The notes under the pieces: generated by a model
Databases searched by the model: none
What the model was told of the DNA's origin: nothing
The model's input: only the letters and a program-made list of their open reading frames with translations
From: Leifsonia shinshuensis
GTDB lineage: Bacteria; Actinomycetota; Actinomycetes; Actinomycetales; Microbacteriaceae
Length of the DNA: 64,000 bases
Reading direction: 5' to 3'
Assembly (NCBI RefSeq): GCF_013410375.1
Contig: NZ_JACCFL010000001.1
Location: 2,170,001 to 2,234,000 of the forward strand
Part shown: positions 20,589 through 30,091 of the stretch, one piece after another
How positions within the stretch are numbered: the first letter of the stretch is position 1
Layout of the letters: every line of letters starts with the position of its first letter
Made by a program: the position numbers and the translations under genes

Positions 20589-22667
20589 ATGCGCAACACG
20601 ACCAGAACCCTCAGGGCCGCAGCCGTCACCACCGGCGCGGCCCTTCTCTTTGCCGTGGTGGCGGCGTCGCCCGCCGTCGCGGCGCCCGGCAGGAGCGCCC
20701 TGCCGGGCAGCCAGCCGGCGTGGGCGAACGCGAAAGCGCTGCGCTCCGCGGCTCCCGCGACCGACACGGTGGACCTCCGGGTGTACCTGCCGTGGCAGAA
20801 CCAGGCCCAGGCGGCCGCGACGGCGCTCGCCGTCTCCACGCCCGGCTCGGCGAGCTACCGGCACTACCTGACGCCGCAGGAATTCCGCAAGCAGTTCGCG
20901 CCGGCCCAGTCGAGCGTCGTCGCGGTGCAGCAGTTCCTGCGGTCCGCCGGCTTCTCGATCGTGGACACGCCGTCGAACAACCGGTACGTCTCCGCGGAGG
21001 GCACGGTCGCCCAGGCGCAGAGCGCGTTCGGGGTGACGCTCGGCGAGTACGACGCCTACGGCACGACGCTGCGGGCCCCGGAGTCCGCGGTGACCATCCC
21101 GGCAACCCTCAACGGGATCGTGGAGAGCGTGGTGGGCCTCGACCAGGGCGCCGACCTCATCGCGCCGTCCCACACCAACGGCAACGGCAGCACGAACGGC
21201 AGCAGCCCGAATCAGGTCCACGGCGCTCCCGCCGCCGGGTTCCGGGCCGGCGAGCCGTGCTCCCTCTGGTACGGCGAGAAGACGGTCGCGATGCCGAACG
21301 CCCCCGCCTACGGCACCAGCACCAAGCCGATCGCCCCGTGCGGCTACACGCCGGCGCAGGTGCGCGGTCTCTACGGCCTCGACTCGGTCGCCGCGACGGG
21401 CGCCGGCCAGACGGTCGCCTTCGTCGGCGCCAACGCGAGCCCGACGCTGGTGCAGGACGTGACGAAGTACAGCAGCCTGCACGGCCTCCCCGCCCCGCAG
21501 ATCACGCAGCTGGTCGCACCGGGTCTGTACAAGCACCCGGACACTCCGAAGCAGACGCCGGGTGACTACTACGGCGAGGAGACCCTCGACGCCGAAGCGA
21601 TCCACACCACCGCTCCGGACGCCGGCCTGCTCTACGTCGCGTCGTCGAACGCGGGTCAGGACCTCGACGCGGCGATCAACCACGTCGTCGACAAGCACCT
21701 GGCGAGCGTCCTCTCGATCAGCTACGGCTTCAACGGGGAGGCGGTGCACCAGGGCTTCATCAACAGCCTCAACAACACCTTCATCCAGGCGGCGGCCACC
21801 GGCATCGGCGTGTTCGTCTCCAGCGGTGACAACGGTGACGAGGTGGCGAACCTGGGCGCGCCCGCGGTCGACTTCTTCGCGGACAGCCCGTTCGTGACGG
21901 CGGTCGGCGGCACCTCCGCCTCGGTCGTCCCGACCGCGGCCGCGCCGACCGGACTCAGCTACGCCTCGGTCGACGACCCGACCTCCGCTCTGAACACGAG
22001 CGGCTGGAAGCGCTCGTTCGAGGTGGGCTGGCAGACCGGGCTCGACCCGGTGACGCCGACCGCGACGGACCACCTGTCGGGAGCCCCCTACGAGGTCGAC
22101 GGCACCTTCAAGCTGGCGCTGCCGGGCGGTTTCACCGGCGGTGGCGGCGGAGGCGGCGTGAGCGCGATCTTCGCGGAGCCCTCGTATCAGGCCGCGGCGG
22201 TCGGTCCGGCGTCCGGACGGCTGGTGCCCGACATCAGCGCCCTGGCCGACCCGAGCACCGGCCTGCTCGTCGGGCAGACCCAGGCGTTCAGCAACGGCAC
22301 CTACTACGACGAGTACCGCATCGGCGGGACCTCCGTCGCCGCCCCGCTGACGGCGGGCATCGCGGCCGTCGCCAACCAGGTCGCCGGCTCCCCGCTCGGC
22401 TTCCTGAACCCGCGCATCTACGGTGCGTACTCGGCGGGAGGCTCTGCCTACTACGACGTCGACCAGGCCGACCTGTTCGGCTCGGCGCTGCCGAGCGTCC
22501 TCCGGGTCAACTACGTCGACAGCGAGAGCGCGGCCGGCGGCCTCAGCTACAGCCTGCGGACCGAGGAGATGCCGAACCAGACGCTCCACAGCACCAAGGG
22601 CTACGACACCGCCACCGGAGTGGGCACGCCGAACGGAGCCTCGTTCTTCGCGGCGATCACCAAGTAG
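20589..22667 (+). CDS. Secreted S53 (sedolisin/kumamolisin) serine-carboxyl protease
   Basis: This 692-residue enzyme has a signal peptide (about residues 1-32, ending SPAVAA), a pro-kumamolisin activation domain (about 45-190, including SYRHYLTPQEFRKQFAPA) and a catalytic domain from about 250. Catalytic residues are visible: Glu330 and Asp334 in GEETLDAEAIH, an oxyanion Asp in VSSGDNGDE, and Ser582 in GGTSVAAPLTAG. The C-terminus has GFLNPRIY and YDTATGVGTPNG, which belong to the calcium site region. Sedolisins work outside the cell at acid pH and self-activate by removing the prodomain. Start ATG follows AAAGGA. It converges on a secreted lysozyme gene across a shared terminator. Confidence 0.93.
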   Translation: MRNTTRTLRAAAVTTGAALLFAVVAASPAVAAPGRSALPGSQPAWANAKALRSAAPATDTVDLRVYLPWQNQAQAAATALAVSTPGSASYRHYLTPQEFRKQFAPAQSSVVAVQQFLRSAGFSIVDTPSNNRYVSAEGTVAQAQSAFGVTLGEYDAYGTTLRAPESAVTIPATLNGIVESVVGLDQGADLIAPSHTNGNGSTNGSSPNQVHGAPAAGFRAGEPCSLWYGEKTVAMPNAPAYGTSTKPIAPCGYTPAQVRGLYGLDSVAATGAGQTVAFVGANASPTLVQDVTKYSSLHGLPAPQITQLVAPGLYKHPDTPKQTPGDYYGEETLDAEAIHTTAPDAGLLYVASSNAGQDLDAAINHVVDKHLASVLSISYGFNGEAVHQGFINSLNNTFIQAAATGIGVFVSSGDNGDEVANLGAPAVDFFADSPFVTAVGGTSASVVPTAAAPTGLSYASVDDPTSALNTSGWKRSFEVGWQTGLDPVTPTATDHLSGAPYEVDGTFKLALPGGFTGGGGGGGVSAIFAEPSYQAAAVGPASGRLVPDISALADPSTGLLVGQTQAFSNGTYYDEYRIGGTSVAAPLTAGIAAVANQVAGSPLGFLNPRIYGAYSAGGSAYYDVDQADLFGSALPSVLRVNYVDSESAAGGLSYSLRTEEMPNQTLHSTKGYDTATGVGTPNGASFFAAITK

Positions 22668-22684
22668 CACCACCCGCAAAACAC

Positions 22685-22716
22685 GTGCGCCCCCTCCCGG
22701 CCGGGAGGGGGCGCAC
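22685..22716. terminator. Bidirectional terminator, perfect 32-bp palindrome
   Basis: GTGCGCCCCCTCCCGG and its complement abut without loop at 22685-22716. It serves the convergent S53 protease and lysozyme genes. Confidence 0.85.
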
Positions 22717-22733
22717 GACGTCTCAGGCGGGGC

Positions 22734-24965
22734 TCAGAAGCAGACTCCGAGCGAGGCCACGTCCGAGGTGAGGGCGTTGACGCCGCCGGCGATCTCCATC
22801 GAGGAGGTGCCGAGGCGGACGAACTCGTCGCCGATCACCCGGGGGACGCACCAGGTGTTGGCGAGCAGGAGCGGGTGCGCGGTGCTGCCCGCCGCCGCGC
22901 CGGCCACCAGGGCGTCCACCCAGTTGGCTCCCGAGGCGAGGTACGCGTTCGGGGCGGAGTTGGCGCCGAAGGCCGATTCGACCAGGAGGGCGTTCGTGCC
23001 GAACCGGTCGCCGCCGCCGATCCGGTTCACCGTGAGCCCGGCCGCCGTCGCCTGGCTCTGCCAGCCGGGGGAGATCACGAACGTGCCGCCGACGATTGTC
23101 ACGTTGGTCAGGGAGTGCCCGGTCAGGTATGCGGAGGTGCCCGCGTCGAGCTGGCCGCCCGCGACGAGGATCAGCGGACGGCCGCTCTTCGCCGCGACCG
23201 GAGCGGCCGAGAGCGCGTCCACGAAGCCGGTTCCGGCCGCGACATACGCGCCGTTCGCCGACGGGAACGCGTAGGAGGCGACCAGGCGCGAGGTGTCGTA
23301 CCGGTCGACGCCGCCGATCCGGACGACCGGGACGCCGAGCGCCGTCAGCTGCGCCATCGCGCTGTCGGTGATCGCGTTGGGCCCGCCGACCAGGACGATC
23401 TTCGCCGGCTGGAGGCGCTGCAGCTCGGTGATCGTCGCCGCGGGGACCACGGACGCCTGGCTCAGCAGCACGGGGCCGTGCTGCTTCGCGGCGGCGGCCG
23501 ACGCGGCCAGGGCGTCGGGGAAGTCCAGCCCGGAGGCCACGTACGCGACCGGGACGCCCGGGTTCGGGAACGCGTGCTGCGAGACGAGCACGGCCGTCCC
23601 GAAGCGGTCGGACCCGGCGAGGCGCTCGGCGGTCGGCGCGGTGGCGCTGGCGGGGGAGAAGAACGACGTCTTGCAGCCCAGGTCCGCGTTTCCCGCCTGG
23701 TCGCCCGGGATGGCCAGGGCGGTGACGCAGGCGCCGTACTGCCCGTTGCCGGACCACGGTATGGACGCAGTGAACCCGTGGGCGTTGCCGACGCCCGGAT
23801 ACGCTGCTCCCACGTCGGGCCTGCTCCCGTTCGCGGCCACCGTCGTGGTCGAGACGCCGCCCGGCGTGCTCCAGGTGATCTGGACCTGGACGGTCGCGGC
23901 GAGGTTCGTCTGGTCGAAGGCCCAGCCGGCGACGCTGAACGAGGTCCCCGAGGTGAGGGTCGTCCCGTCGTACACGCCGATCGGCGGGTGGTTCTGCGCG
24001 CCGAGCGCGAACTGGATCAGCTGGGTCTGGGTGCCGTTGAAGATGTCCTGGTCACCGGCGAAGGTGCCGGCGTCCGCGAACTGCCACATCGTCCAATCGA
24101 CCCAGCTGGCCGGGAGCGCGCCGGGGGTGCTGGTGCCGTAGCGGGCGACGAACAGGGGGTAGGCGCCGAAGGTGTTGCTGGAGCCGGTGCACTGGTTCCA
24201 CCAGTTCGCCGTGGAGTAGATGGCGGGGTTGACGCCGGTGAGGCTGCGCAGGGTGTTCACGAAGTCGGAGATCCACTGCGTCATCTGCCCGGTCGTCAGG
24301 CCCCAGCAGGTTCCGGAGCCGTCGGTGGCGTACTCGATGTCGAGCAGCGGGGGCAGGGTGCGCCCGTCGGGCGACCAGCCGCCGCCGTTCGCGTAGAAGA
24401 AGCGGGCCTGGGTCGCGCCGTCCGTCGTGTTCGGGGTGGCGAAGTGGTAGGCGCCGCGGATGAATCCGGCGGCGTAGGAGCCGTTGTACTGCGAGGCGAA
24501 CTGGCTGCTCGTGTAGTAGGTTCCCTCGCTGGCCTTGATGTAGGCGAAGCGCGAGCCCGCGGCGTACTGCGCGGGCCAGTTGACCCCGGTCTGCCAGCCG
24601 CTGACGTCCTGGCCCAGCACGCCGCTGACCGCGAGGGAGGCCTTGAACGTGGAGGTCGAGCCGGAGCCGGAGGCCGGGTCGGACGACGGGATGGTCGATC
24701 CCATCGTGTGGTTGCGTGCCGCGTTCATCTCGGTCAGGCTCGGGTCGCCGGCGGGCGCCTGCGGCCCGGCGGACGGGGACGCGGACGGCGTTGCGGACGG
24801 GCTCGGCGCCGGCGTCGCGGTCGACGAGCCGGACGGCGACGGCGTCGGGCTCGGGGTCGCCGAGGCCGCCGCAGCGGGCGCTTCGGCCGCGGTGGCGGGG
24901 ACGGCGGGGACGACGGCTACTGCGGTCAGGATGGCTGCTGCGAGAACCGCGAGGCCGGTTTTCAT
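22734..24965 (-). CDS. Secreted GH25 lysozyme with three CWB2 cell-wall-binding repeats
   Basis: This 743-residue protein has a signal peptide (1-27), a Ser/Pro/Ala-rich linker to about 75, and a GH25 muramidase domain (about 110-330) with GQDVSGWQ, FAYIKASEG, GAYHFA and the catalytic DIEYATDG. A beta domain (about 335-450, IGVYDGTTLTSGTSFSVAGW) follows, then three cell-wall-binding type 2 repeats of about 95 residues, each starting (R/D)xxGxDRF/Y (AERLAGSDRFGTAVL, VRIGGVDRYDTSRL, NRIGGGDRFGTNAL). It should cleave peptidoglycan glycan strands while held on the wall polymer. The ATG is chosen at MKTGLAVLAAAIL; the longer frame to 25184 is not coding. Probably an autolysin or competitor-killing enzyme. 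Confidence 0.93.
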   Translation of the reverse strand: MKTGLAVLAAAILTAVAVVPAVPATAAEAPAAAASATPSPTPSPSGSSTATPAPSPSATPSASPSAGPQAPAGDPSLTEMNAARNHTMGSTIPSSDPASGSGSTSTFKASLAVSGVLGQDVSGWQTGVNWPAQYAAGSRFAYIKASEGTYYTSSQFASQYNGSYAAGFIRGAYHFATPNTTDGATQARFFYANGGGWSPDGRTLPPLLDIEYATDGSGTCWGLTTGQMTQWISDFVNTLRSLTGVNPAIYSTANWWNQCTGSSNTFGAYPLFVARYGTSTPGALPASWVDWTMWQFADAGTFAGDQDIFNGTQTQLIQFALGAQNHPPIGVYDGTTLTSGTSFSVAGWAFDQTNLAATVQVQITWSTPGGVSTTTVAANGSRPDVGAAYPGVGNAHGFTASIPWSGNGQYGACVTALAIPGDQAGNADLGCKTSFFSPASATAPTAERLAGSDRFGTAVLVSQHAFPNPGVPVAYVASGLDFPDALAASAAAAKQHGPVLLSQASVVPAATITELQRLQPAKIVLVGGPNAITDSAMAQLTALGVPVVRIGGVDRYDTSRLVASYAFPSANGAYVAAGTGFVDALSAAPVAAKSGRPLILVAGGQLDAGTSAYLTGHSLTNVTIVGGTFVISPGWQSQATAAGLTVNRIGGGDRFGTNALLVESAFGANSAPNAYLASGANWVDALVAGAAAGSTAHPLLLANTWCVPRVIGDEFVRLGTSSMEIAGGVNALTSDVASLGVCF

Positions 24966-25164
24966 GGTGGACACATCCGCTCTGAAGGGTGGGGAGGGTG
25001 AAGTCCGTCCGTTCGGGTCGTCCGGGCGCCCCGGGTCGGAGGGGCACGCGGGCAGTTTAGCCCGGCCTTGCGCGGTTTCGGGCGGCCGCGGCCCCGCGCG
25101 TCGTACCCCAGTTCGGGCCGCGTGGCGCTGACGCCGGTCCGTCCGTGCGACCGTGCCGGGCCGA

Positions 25165-25200
25165 CTAGAGTTGACGCATCCCAATGGAATTCGACTCTAG
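25165..25200 (+). promoter_or_regulatory. thrS promoter/leader with inverted repeat beside the ribosome binding site
   Basis: TAGAGT at 25166-25171 reads as a -10 box. CTAGAGT (25165-25171) and ACTCTAG (25194-25200) are perfect 7-bp complements, and the second overlaps the start of the AGGAG Shine-Dalgarno. If the RNA starts upstream the hairpin could hide the ribosome binding site; if transcription starts near 25178 only the second arm is in the RNA. No T-box elements are seen. Confidence 0.4.
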
Positions 25201-25210
25201 GAGTGGACAG

Positions 25211-27181
25211 GTGGCCGACGGCTTCGAGCTCTTCACCGACCGTTCCGTTGTCGCGATGCGCGTCAACGGTGAGCTGAAGGATCTCGCGACGACCGTCACG
25301 ACCACCGACACCGTCGAGCCGGTCACCATCGACTCGCCCGATGGCCTGAGCATCCTCCGCCACTCCACCGCGCACGTCCTCGCACAGGCCGTGCAGGCGG
25401 TCAACCCGGAGGCCAAGCTCGGCATCGGGCCGCCCATCACCGACGGCTTCTACTACGACTTCGACGTCGCAGAGCCCTTCACTCTCGAGGACCTCAAGGC
25501 CCTCGACAAGGAGATGGCGCGCATCGTGCGCGCGGGCCAGCGCTTCATGCGCCGCGTGGTCACCGACGACGAAGCGCGCGCCGAGCTCGCCGGCGAGCCG
25601 TACAAGCTCGAGCTGATCGGCCTCAAGGGTTCCGGTGCGGAGTCCAGCGGCGGCGACGAGTCCGTCGAGGTCGGCTCCGGCGAGCTGACCATCTACGACA
25701 ACGTCGACCCGAAGACCGGCGAGACGGTCTGGAAGGACCTCTGCCGCGGCCCGCATGTGCCGAGCACCCGCATGCTCGGCAACGGCTGGGCGCTGACCCG
25801 CGTCGCGGCCGCCTACTGGCGCGGCTCGGAGAAGAACCCGCAGCTGCAGCGCATCTACGGCACCGCGTGGCCCAGCAAGGACGAGCTGCGCGCGTACCAG
25901 ACCCGCATGGAGGAGGCCGCCAAGCGCGACCACCGCAAGCTGGGCGCTGAGCTCGACCTGTTCTCCTTCCCGGACGAGATCGGCTCGGGACTGGCGGTGT
26001 TCCACCCCAGGGGCGGGATCATCCGCAAGGAGATCGAGGACTACATGCGCGATCGGCTGATCGCGAACGGCTACGAGGTCGTGAACACGCCGCACATCAC
26101 CAAGGCGCACCTCTTCGAGACCAGCCAGCACCTCAACTGGTACAAGGACGGCATGTTCCCGCCCATGCACCTGGACGAGGAGCGCGACGCCGAGGGCAAC
26201 ATCACCCGGCAGGGGCAGGACTACTACCTCAAGCCCATGAACTGCCCGATGCACAACCTGATCTTCCGGGCCCGCGGGCGCAGCTACCGCGAGCTGCCGC
26301 TGCGGCTGGCGGAGTTCGGCACCGTGTACCGGTACGAGAAGTCCGGCACGCTCTCCGGCCTCACCCGCGTCCGCGGCCTCACGCAGGACGACGCGCACAT
26401 CTACGTGACCGAGGAGCAGATCAAGGACGAGGTCGCGCGTCAGCTCGACTTCGTGCTGGAGACCCTGCGCGGCTACGGCCTCACCGACTTCTACCTGGAG
26501 CTCTCCACGAAGGACCCGGAGAAGTACGTCGGCAGCGACGAGAGCTGGGAGACCGCGACCGAGACCCTCCGCGAGGTGGCGATCGCGTCCGGGCTGGAGC
26601 TCGTGGACGACCCGGGCGGGGCGGCGTTCTACGGCCCGAAGATCTCCGTGCAGGCGCGCGACGCGATCGGCCGCACCTGGCAGCTCTCGACGGTCCAGCT
26701 CGACTTCAACCAGCCGGAGCTGTTCGAGCTGGAGTACAACGCGGCCGACGGCACGCGCAAGCAGCCGGCGATGATCCACCGCGCGCTGCTCGGCTCGATC
26801 GAGCGGTTCTTCGCGATCCTGCTGGAGCACTACGCGGGCGCCTTCCCGGTCTGGCTGTCGCCGGTCCAGGTGGTCGGCATCCCGGTCGCCGACAACTACG
26901 CGCCGTTCCTCGACGACGTGATCTCTCGGCTCAAGGCCCGCGGCGTCCGCGCCGAGGTCGACCACTCCGACGACCGCATGCAGAAGAAGATCCGCACGCA
27001 CACCAAGGCCAAGGTCCCCTTCCAGCTCATCGTGGGCGAGGAGGACGCCACCGCGGGCACGGTCTCCTTCCGTTTCCGCGACGGCACGCAGCGCAACGGC
27101 GTGACCGTGGACGAGGCGATCGAGCGGATCGTCGCGAGCATCGAGAGCCACGAGCTGGTCGACACGGCATGGCCCGCCTGA
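25211..27181 (+). CDS. thrS: Threonine-tRNA ligase
   Basis: This 656-residue class II synthetase charges tRNA-Thr. Domains run in the usual order: TGS (1-60), the editing domain (about 60-230, [11 protein letters not shown]), the catalytic core (about 260-540) with MNCPMHN (Cys zinc ligand), motif 2 ([20 protein letters not shown]) and motif 3 ([14 protein letters not shown]), and the C-terminal anticodon-binding domain ([11 protein letters not shown]). The GTG at 25211 is chosen because AGGAG sits 8-9 nt upstream; the frame extends to an ATG at 25184 but that would overlap the leader. The next gene starts inside its end (13-bp overlap). Confidence 0.97.
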   Translation: MADGFELFTDRSVVAMRVNGELKDLATTVTTTDTVEPVTIDSPDGLSILRHSTAHVLAQAVQAVNPEAKLGIGPPITDGFYYDFDVAEPFTLEDLKALDKEMARIVRAGQRFMRRVVTDDEARAELAGEPYKLELIGLKGSGAESSGGDESVEVGSGELTIYDNVDPKTGETVWKDLCRGPHVPSTRMLGNGWALTRVAAAYWRGSEKNPQLQRIYGTAWPSKDELRAYQTRMEEAAKRDHRKLGAELDLFSFPDEIGSGLAVFHPRGGIIRKEIEDYMRDRLIANGYEVVNTPHITKAHLFETSQHLNWYKDGMFPPMHLDEERDAEGNITRQGQDYYLKPMNCPMHNLIFRARGRSYRELPLRLAEFGTVYRYEKSGTLSGLTRVRGLTQDDAHIYVTEEQIKDEVARQLDFVLETLRGYGLTDFYLELSTKDPEKYVGSDESWETATETLREVAIASGLELVDDPGGAAFYGPKISVQARDAIGRTWQLSTVQLDFNQPELFELEYNAADGTRKQPAMIHRALLGSIERFFAILLEHYAGAFPVWLSPVQVVGIPVADNYAPFLDDVISRLKARGVRAEVDHSDDRMQKKIRTHTKAKVPFQLIVGEEDATAGTVSFRFRDGTQRNGVTVDEAIERIVASIESHELVDTAWPA

Positions 27182-27777
27182 GCCTGGACGACTACGCGGA
27201 CCACGGCGCCGAGCAGGGCGGCGGGGACGTCCGTGCGGAGGGCATCCGCATCGACGACCCGTCGCACCTCGCCGGGGTGCCGGACGAGTTCCAGCGGCTG
27301 TGGACCCCGCACCGGATGGTCTACATCCAGCACGGGCAGCAGCCCGGCAAGGACGACTGCCCGTTCTGCGTGGCGCCGAGCCTGAGCGACGAGGACGCCC
27401 TGATCGTGGCGCGCGGCGAGCACGCCTACGCGCTGCTCAACCTGTTCCCGTACAACAGCGGCCACCTGCTGGTCTGCCCGTACCGCCACATCGCGAACTA
27501 CGACGAGGCGACGCCGGAGGAGGTCGCCGAGATCGGGAGCATCACGCAGACCGCGATGCGCGTCATCCGCGAGGTCTCGCACAACGACGGCTTCAACATC
27601 GGGATGAACCAGGGCGTCGTCGCGGGCGCCGGGATCGCGGCGCACCTGCACCAGCACATCGTGCCGCGCTGGGCGCAGGACGCGAACTTCTTCCCGATCA
27701 TCGCGAAGACGAAGGCGCTGCCGCAGCTCCTCGGCGAGGTGCGCGAGGCCCTCGCCACCGCCTGGCCGAAGGCCTAG
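27169..27777 (+). CDS. HIT-family nucleotide phosphorylase/hydrolase (Ap4A phosphorylase-like)
   Basis: A 202-residue protein with the HIT triad HLHQHIV near residue 164, preceded by [13 protein letters not shown], and a Cys pair DDCPFC that binds zinc. The thrS-HIT order is conserved in Actinobacteria, where the mycobacterial counterpart is an Ap4A phosphorylase. That enzyme degrades diadenosine tetraphosphate, a by-product of aminoacyl-tRNA synthetases, so coupling to thrS makes sense. The ATG lies 13 bp inside the end of thrS in a different frame, so translation is coupled. Confidence 0.9.
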   Translation: MARLSLDDYADHGAEQGGGDVRAEGIRIDDPSHLAGVPDEFQRLWTPHRMVYIQHGQQPGKDDCPFCVAPSLSDEDALIVARGEHAYALLNLFPYNSGHLLVCPYRHIANYDEATPEEVAEIGSITQTAMRVIREVSHNDGFNIGMNQGVVAGAGIAAHLHQHIVPRWAQDANFFPIIAKTKALPQLLGEVREALATAWPKA

Positions 27778-27798
27778 GCGGCCGCGGTTCGTGCCGAG

Positions 27799-28650
27799 TC
27801 AGCGCACCTGCGTGACGGCGAACTGCTCGCGCGGGTGGGCGTAGGACTCCTGCGACTCCACGAGCCGGAGCTCGCGGTCGCCCGACGCGAGGGTGTTCGC
27901 GAGCAGGTCGTACACGCTCGACACCGTCTTGCTCAGCGCCGACGCCGCATCGCCCGAGGCGACGTAGTGGGCGGTGAACAGCGCCGCCGTGACATCGCCG
28001 GAGCCGTTCGCCTTCAGCGGCAGCCGCGGCGTCTGCACGATCCAGGCGCCCGCGTCGTCCACGGCGAGCATCTCGATCGTGTCCTCCGGCTGGTCCGGGC
28101 GCTCCACGCTGGTCACCAGGACGGTGCGCGGGCCCATCGCGCGCGCCGCGTCGACGGAGGCGAGCGTGGACTCCAGGTCGCCCGGCTCGGTGCCGGTCAG
28201 GTAGCCGAGCTCGAACTGGTTCGGCGTGATGATGTCCGCCACCGGCACCACACGGTCGCGCAGCAGCTCCGGGATCGCCGGCGCGACGAAGCAGCCCGAC
28301 TTCGCGTTGCCCATCACCGGGTCGCAGGCGTACACGGCGTTCGGGTTGGCCGCCTTGACCCGGGCGACGGCGTCCACGATCACGTCGCCGATGCCCTCGC
28401 CGCCCTGATAGCCGGAGAGCACCGCGTCGATCGAGCCGAGCACGCCGCGCTCCTCGATACCCGTGATCACCGCGCGCACGTCGTCCGGCGCGATCAGCGG
28501 CCCGCGCCACGCGCCGTACCCGGTGTGGTTCGAGAAGTTCACGGTGTAGACGGGGAGGACCTCCACGCCGATGCGCTGGAGCGGGAACACGGCGGCGGAG
28601 TTGCCCACGTGGCCGTAGGCGACGGCCGACTGGATCGAAAGGATACGCAT
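27799..28650 (-). CDS. pdxY: Pyridoxal kinase PdxY
   Basis: This 283-residue ribokinase-fold enzyme phosphorylates pyridoxal to PLP in the salvage pathway. It begins MRILSIQSAVAYGHVGNSAA, has YACDPVMGN in the middle, and the C-terminal LPLKANGSGDVTAALFTAHY segment, where GSGD carries the catalytic Asp. Length is typical. It lies downstream of the MocR-type regulator gene on the same strand (17-bp gap), so salvage is probably under the same regulator as the de novo pdxST genes on the other side. Confidence 0.95.
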   Translation of the reverse strand: MRILSIQSAVAYGHVGNSAAVFPLQRIGVEVLPVYTVNFSNHTGYGAWRGPLIAPDDVRAVITGIEERGVLGSIDAVLSGYQGGEGIGDVIVDAVARVKAANPNAVYACDPVMGNAKSGCFVAPAIPELLRDRVVPVADIITPNQFELGYLTGTEPGDLESTLASVDAARAMGPRTVLVTSVERPDQPEDTIEMLAVDDAGAWIVQTPRLPLKANGSGDVTAALFTAHYVASGDAASALSKTVSSVYDLLANTLASGDRELRLVESQESYAHPREQFAVTQVR

Positions 28651-28667
28651 CCTTCGATCCTCTCAGA

Positions 28668-29996
28668 TCAGGACCGGGGCGCCGACCGCCCGGCCGCCTC
28701 CACGAGGTCGTCGACCAGCCGGGCCGCCTCCTCCGCGGTGAGATCGTGCACCGTCAGCCGCAGGTGGTGCGAGGGTGCGGGATGCGCGCCCAGCAGGAAC
28801 TCGTCGCCCGTCCGCGCCAGCCAGCCGCGGCGCATCAAGCGCTCGGCGACGATCCGGGCCTCGACCGGGAGCGCCACCCACAGGTTGAGGCCGTCCCCGG
28901 CCTCGGCGGGGAGGCCGCGCTCGGTGAGCCGGGCCGCGAATGCCGCGTTCTGCGACGCGTAGTGCCGTCCGGCGTCAGCGACCTCCCGCAGCACGGTGCC
29001 GTCCGTGAGCTGGGCGAGCACGAGCCGCTGCAGGATGTGGCTGACCCAGGTGGTGCCCGGGCTCAGCCGGAACGCGAGCCGGTCGGCGGTCTCCGGGTCC
29101 GTCGCGGCGATCGCGAGGCACATGTCGGGGCCGAGGAACTTCGACACCGAGCGGACCAGCGCGAAGCGGCGGTGACCGGGGCCGATGAGCGTCTCGTACG
29201 GGCGCTGCGACAGCATGGAGAAGTGGTCGTCCTCGATGACGAGCACGTACGGGTGGTCGGCCAGCAGCGCGCGCAGGGCGGCCGCACGGGCGGGGGAGAG
29301 CGTCGCACCGGTCGGGTTCTGCGCCCGTGGCGTGCAGATGATCGCGCGCACCCCGGCGTCCAGCGCGGCCCGGAGGCCGTCGACCGTCATCCCCTCGGCG
29401 TCCACCGGCACCGGCACCGCCCGGTAGCCGCCGTGCCGGACGGTGTGGATGCTGGCGAGGAAGCACGGGTCCTCGAGTGCGACCGCGTCGTCACGCAGCA
29501 GGGCCTGCGCCAGCAGCCGCTCGACGGCGTCGACGGCGCCGTTGGTGACCGTGATCCGCAGCTCGGGGTCGGGCAGGTCATCCCGCACCCAGGCGAGCGC
29601 CCTGGCTTCCAGCGCGGGATCGATCACGGGCTCGCCGTAGAGCACGGGACGGCCGGTGGCCCGGGCGAGCGCGGAGGAGAGGTCGGGAATGCGACCCGGG
29701 TCCGGGTTGCCGGTGCCGACGTCGCGGAGCACGCTGTCGGCCGCGTAGCCCTCCTGCGCGACCGCCTCCACGCCCGCGATGACCGTGCCGGCCCGGCCGC
29801 GCGCGACGACGACGCCCGCCTGCGCGAGCAGCCGGTAGGCCGCCACCGCGGTGTTGCGGTTCACCTGCAGCTGGGCCGCGAGCTCGCGAACCGGGGGGAG
29901 GGCGTCGCCGCGCCGCAGCGCCCCGCGCTCGTGCAGTGCGCGCACGCTCGCCGCGATCTCCGCCGCCGTCGTGCCCGTGATGACCTGTTCGTCCAT
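28668..29996 (-). CDS. pdxR: MocR-type transcriptional regulator (GntR winged helix fused to aminotransferase), PdxR
   Basis: The 442-residue protein has an N-terminal GntR winged helix (about residues 5-75, LPPVRELAAQLQVNRNTAVA is the recognition part) and a C-terminal fold-type I aminotransferase domain (about 110-440) with the PLP lysine in VRSVSKFLGP. In PdxR members, PLP binding to the aminotransferase-like domain reports cellular PLP. It is divergent from pdxST (95-bp gap) and co-directional with pdxY, which strongly supports control of vitamin B6 genes. In Corynebacterium the homologue activates pdxST; the sign of control here is not visible. Confidence 0.93.
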   Translation of the reverse strand: MDEQVITGTTAAEIAASVRALHERGALRRGDALPPVRELAAQLQVNRNTAVAAYRLLAQAGVVVARGRAGTVIAGVEAVAQEGYAADSVLRDVGTGNPDPGRIPDLSSALARATGRPVLYGEPVIDPALEARALAWVRDDLPDPELRITVTNGAVDAVERLLAQALLRDDAVALEDPCFLASIHTVRHGGYRAVPVPVDAEGMTVDGLRAALDAGVRAIICTPRAQNPTGATLSPARAAALRALLADHPYVLVIEDDHFSMLSQRPYETLIGPGHRRFALVRSVSKFLGPDMCLAIAATDPETADRLAFRLSPGTTWVSHILQRLVLAQLTDGTVLREVADAGRHYASQNAAFAARLTERGLPAEAGDGLNLWVALPVEARIVAERLMRRGWLARTGDEFLLGAHPAPSHHLRLTVHDLTAEEAARLVDDLVEAAGRSAPRS

Positions 29997-30058
29997 ATCC
30001 GCTCCCCGGCGTCGAGTCTAACCAGCCCTCGGGAGGATGCTATCGTTCGGCATAGGCC

Positions 30059-30069
30059 AAAACAGTTTT
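30059..30069. promoter_or_regulatory. AAAA-CAG-TTTT palindrome in the pdxR-pdxS divergent region
   Basis: An 11-bp AT-rich palindrome lies in an otherwise GC-rich 95-bp spacer. TATCGT at 30041-30046 resembles a -10 box for pdxS. The palindrome is 22 bp upstream of the pdxS ATG, so if it is an operator it would be downstream of the promoter. PdxR binding sites in related bacteria are short repeats in the same interval, so this is a candidate only. Confidence 0.3.
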
Positions 30070-30091
30070 TGTACCGCACGAGAGGGCGATC

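Noticed and set aside
22734..23690. DNA repeats in the lysozyme gene as a mobile or variable region
   Set aside because: They simply reflect three protein CWB2 repeats that have diverged at the DNA level.
25100..25210. T-box riboswitch before thrS
   Set aside because: The region between the end of the upstream gene and thrS shows no T-box consensus, specifier stem or terminator/antiterminator pair.
30059..30069. A firm PdxR operator call
   Set aside because: A single AT-rich palindrome downstream of the putative -10 box is too weak; kept only as a low-confidence site.
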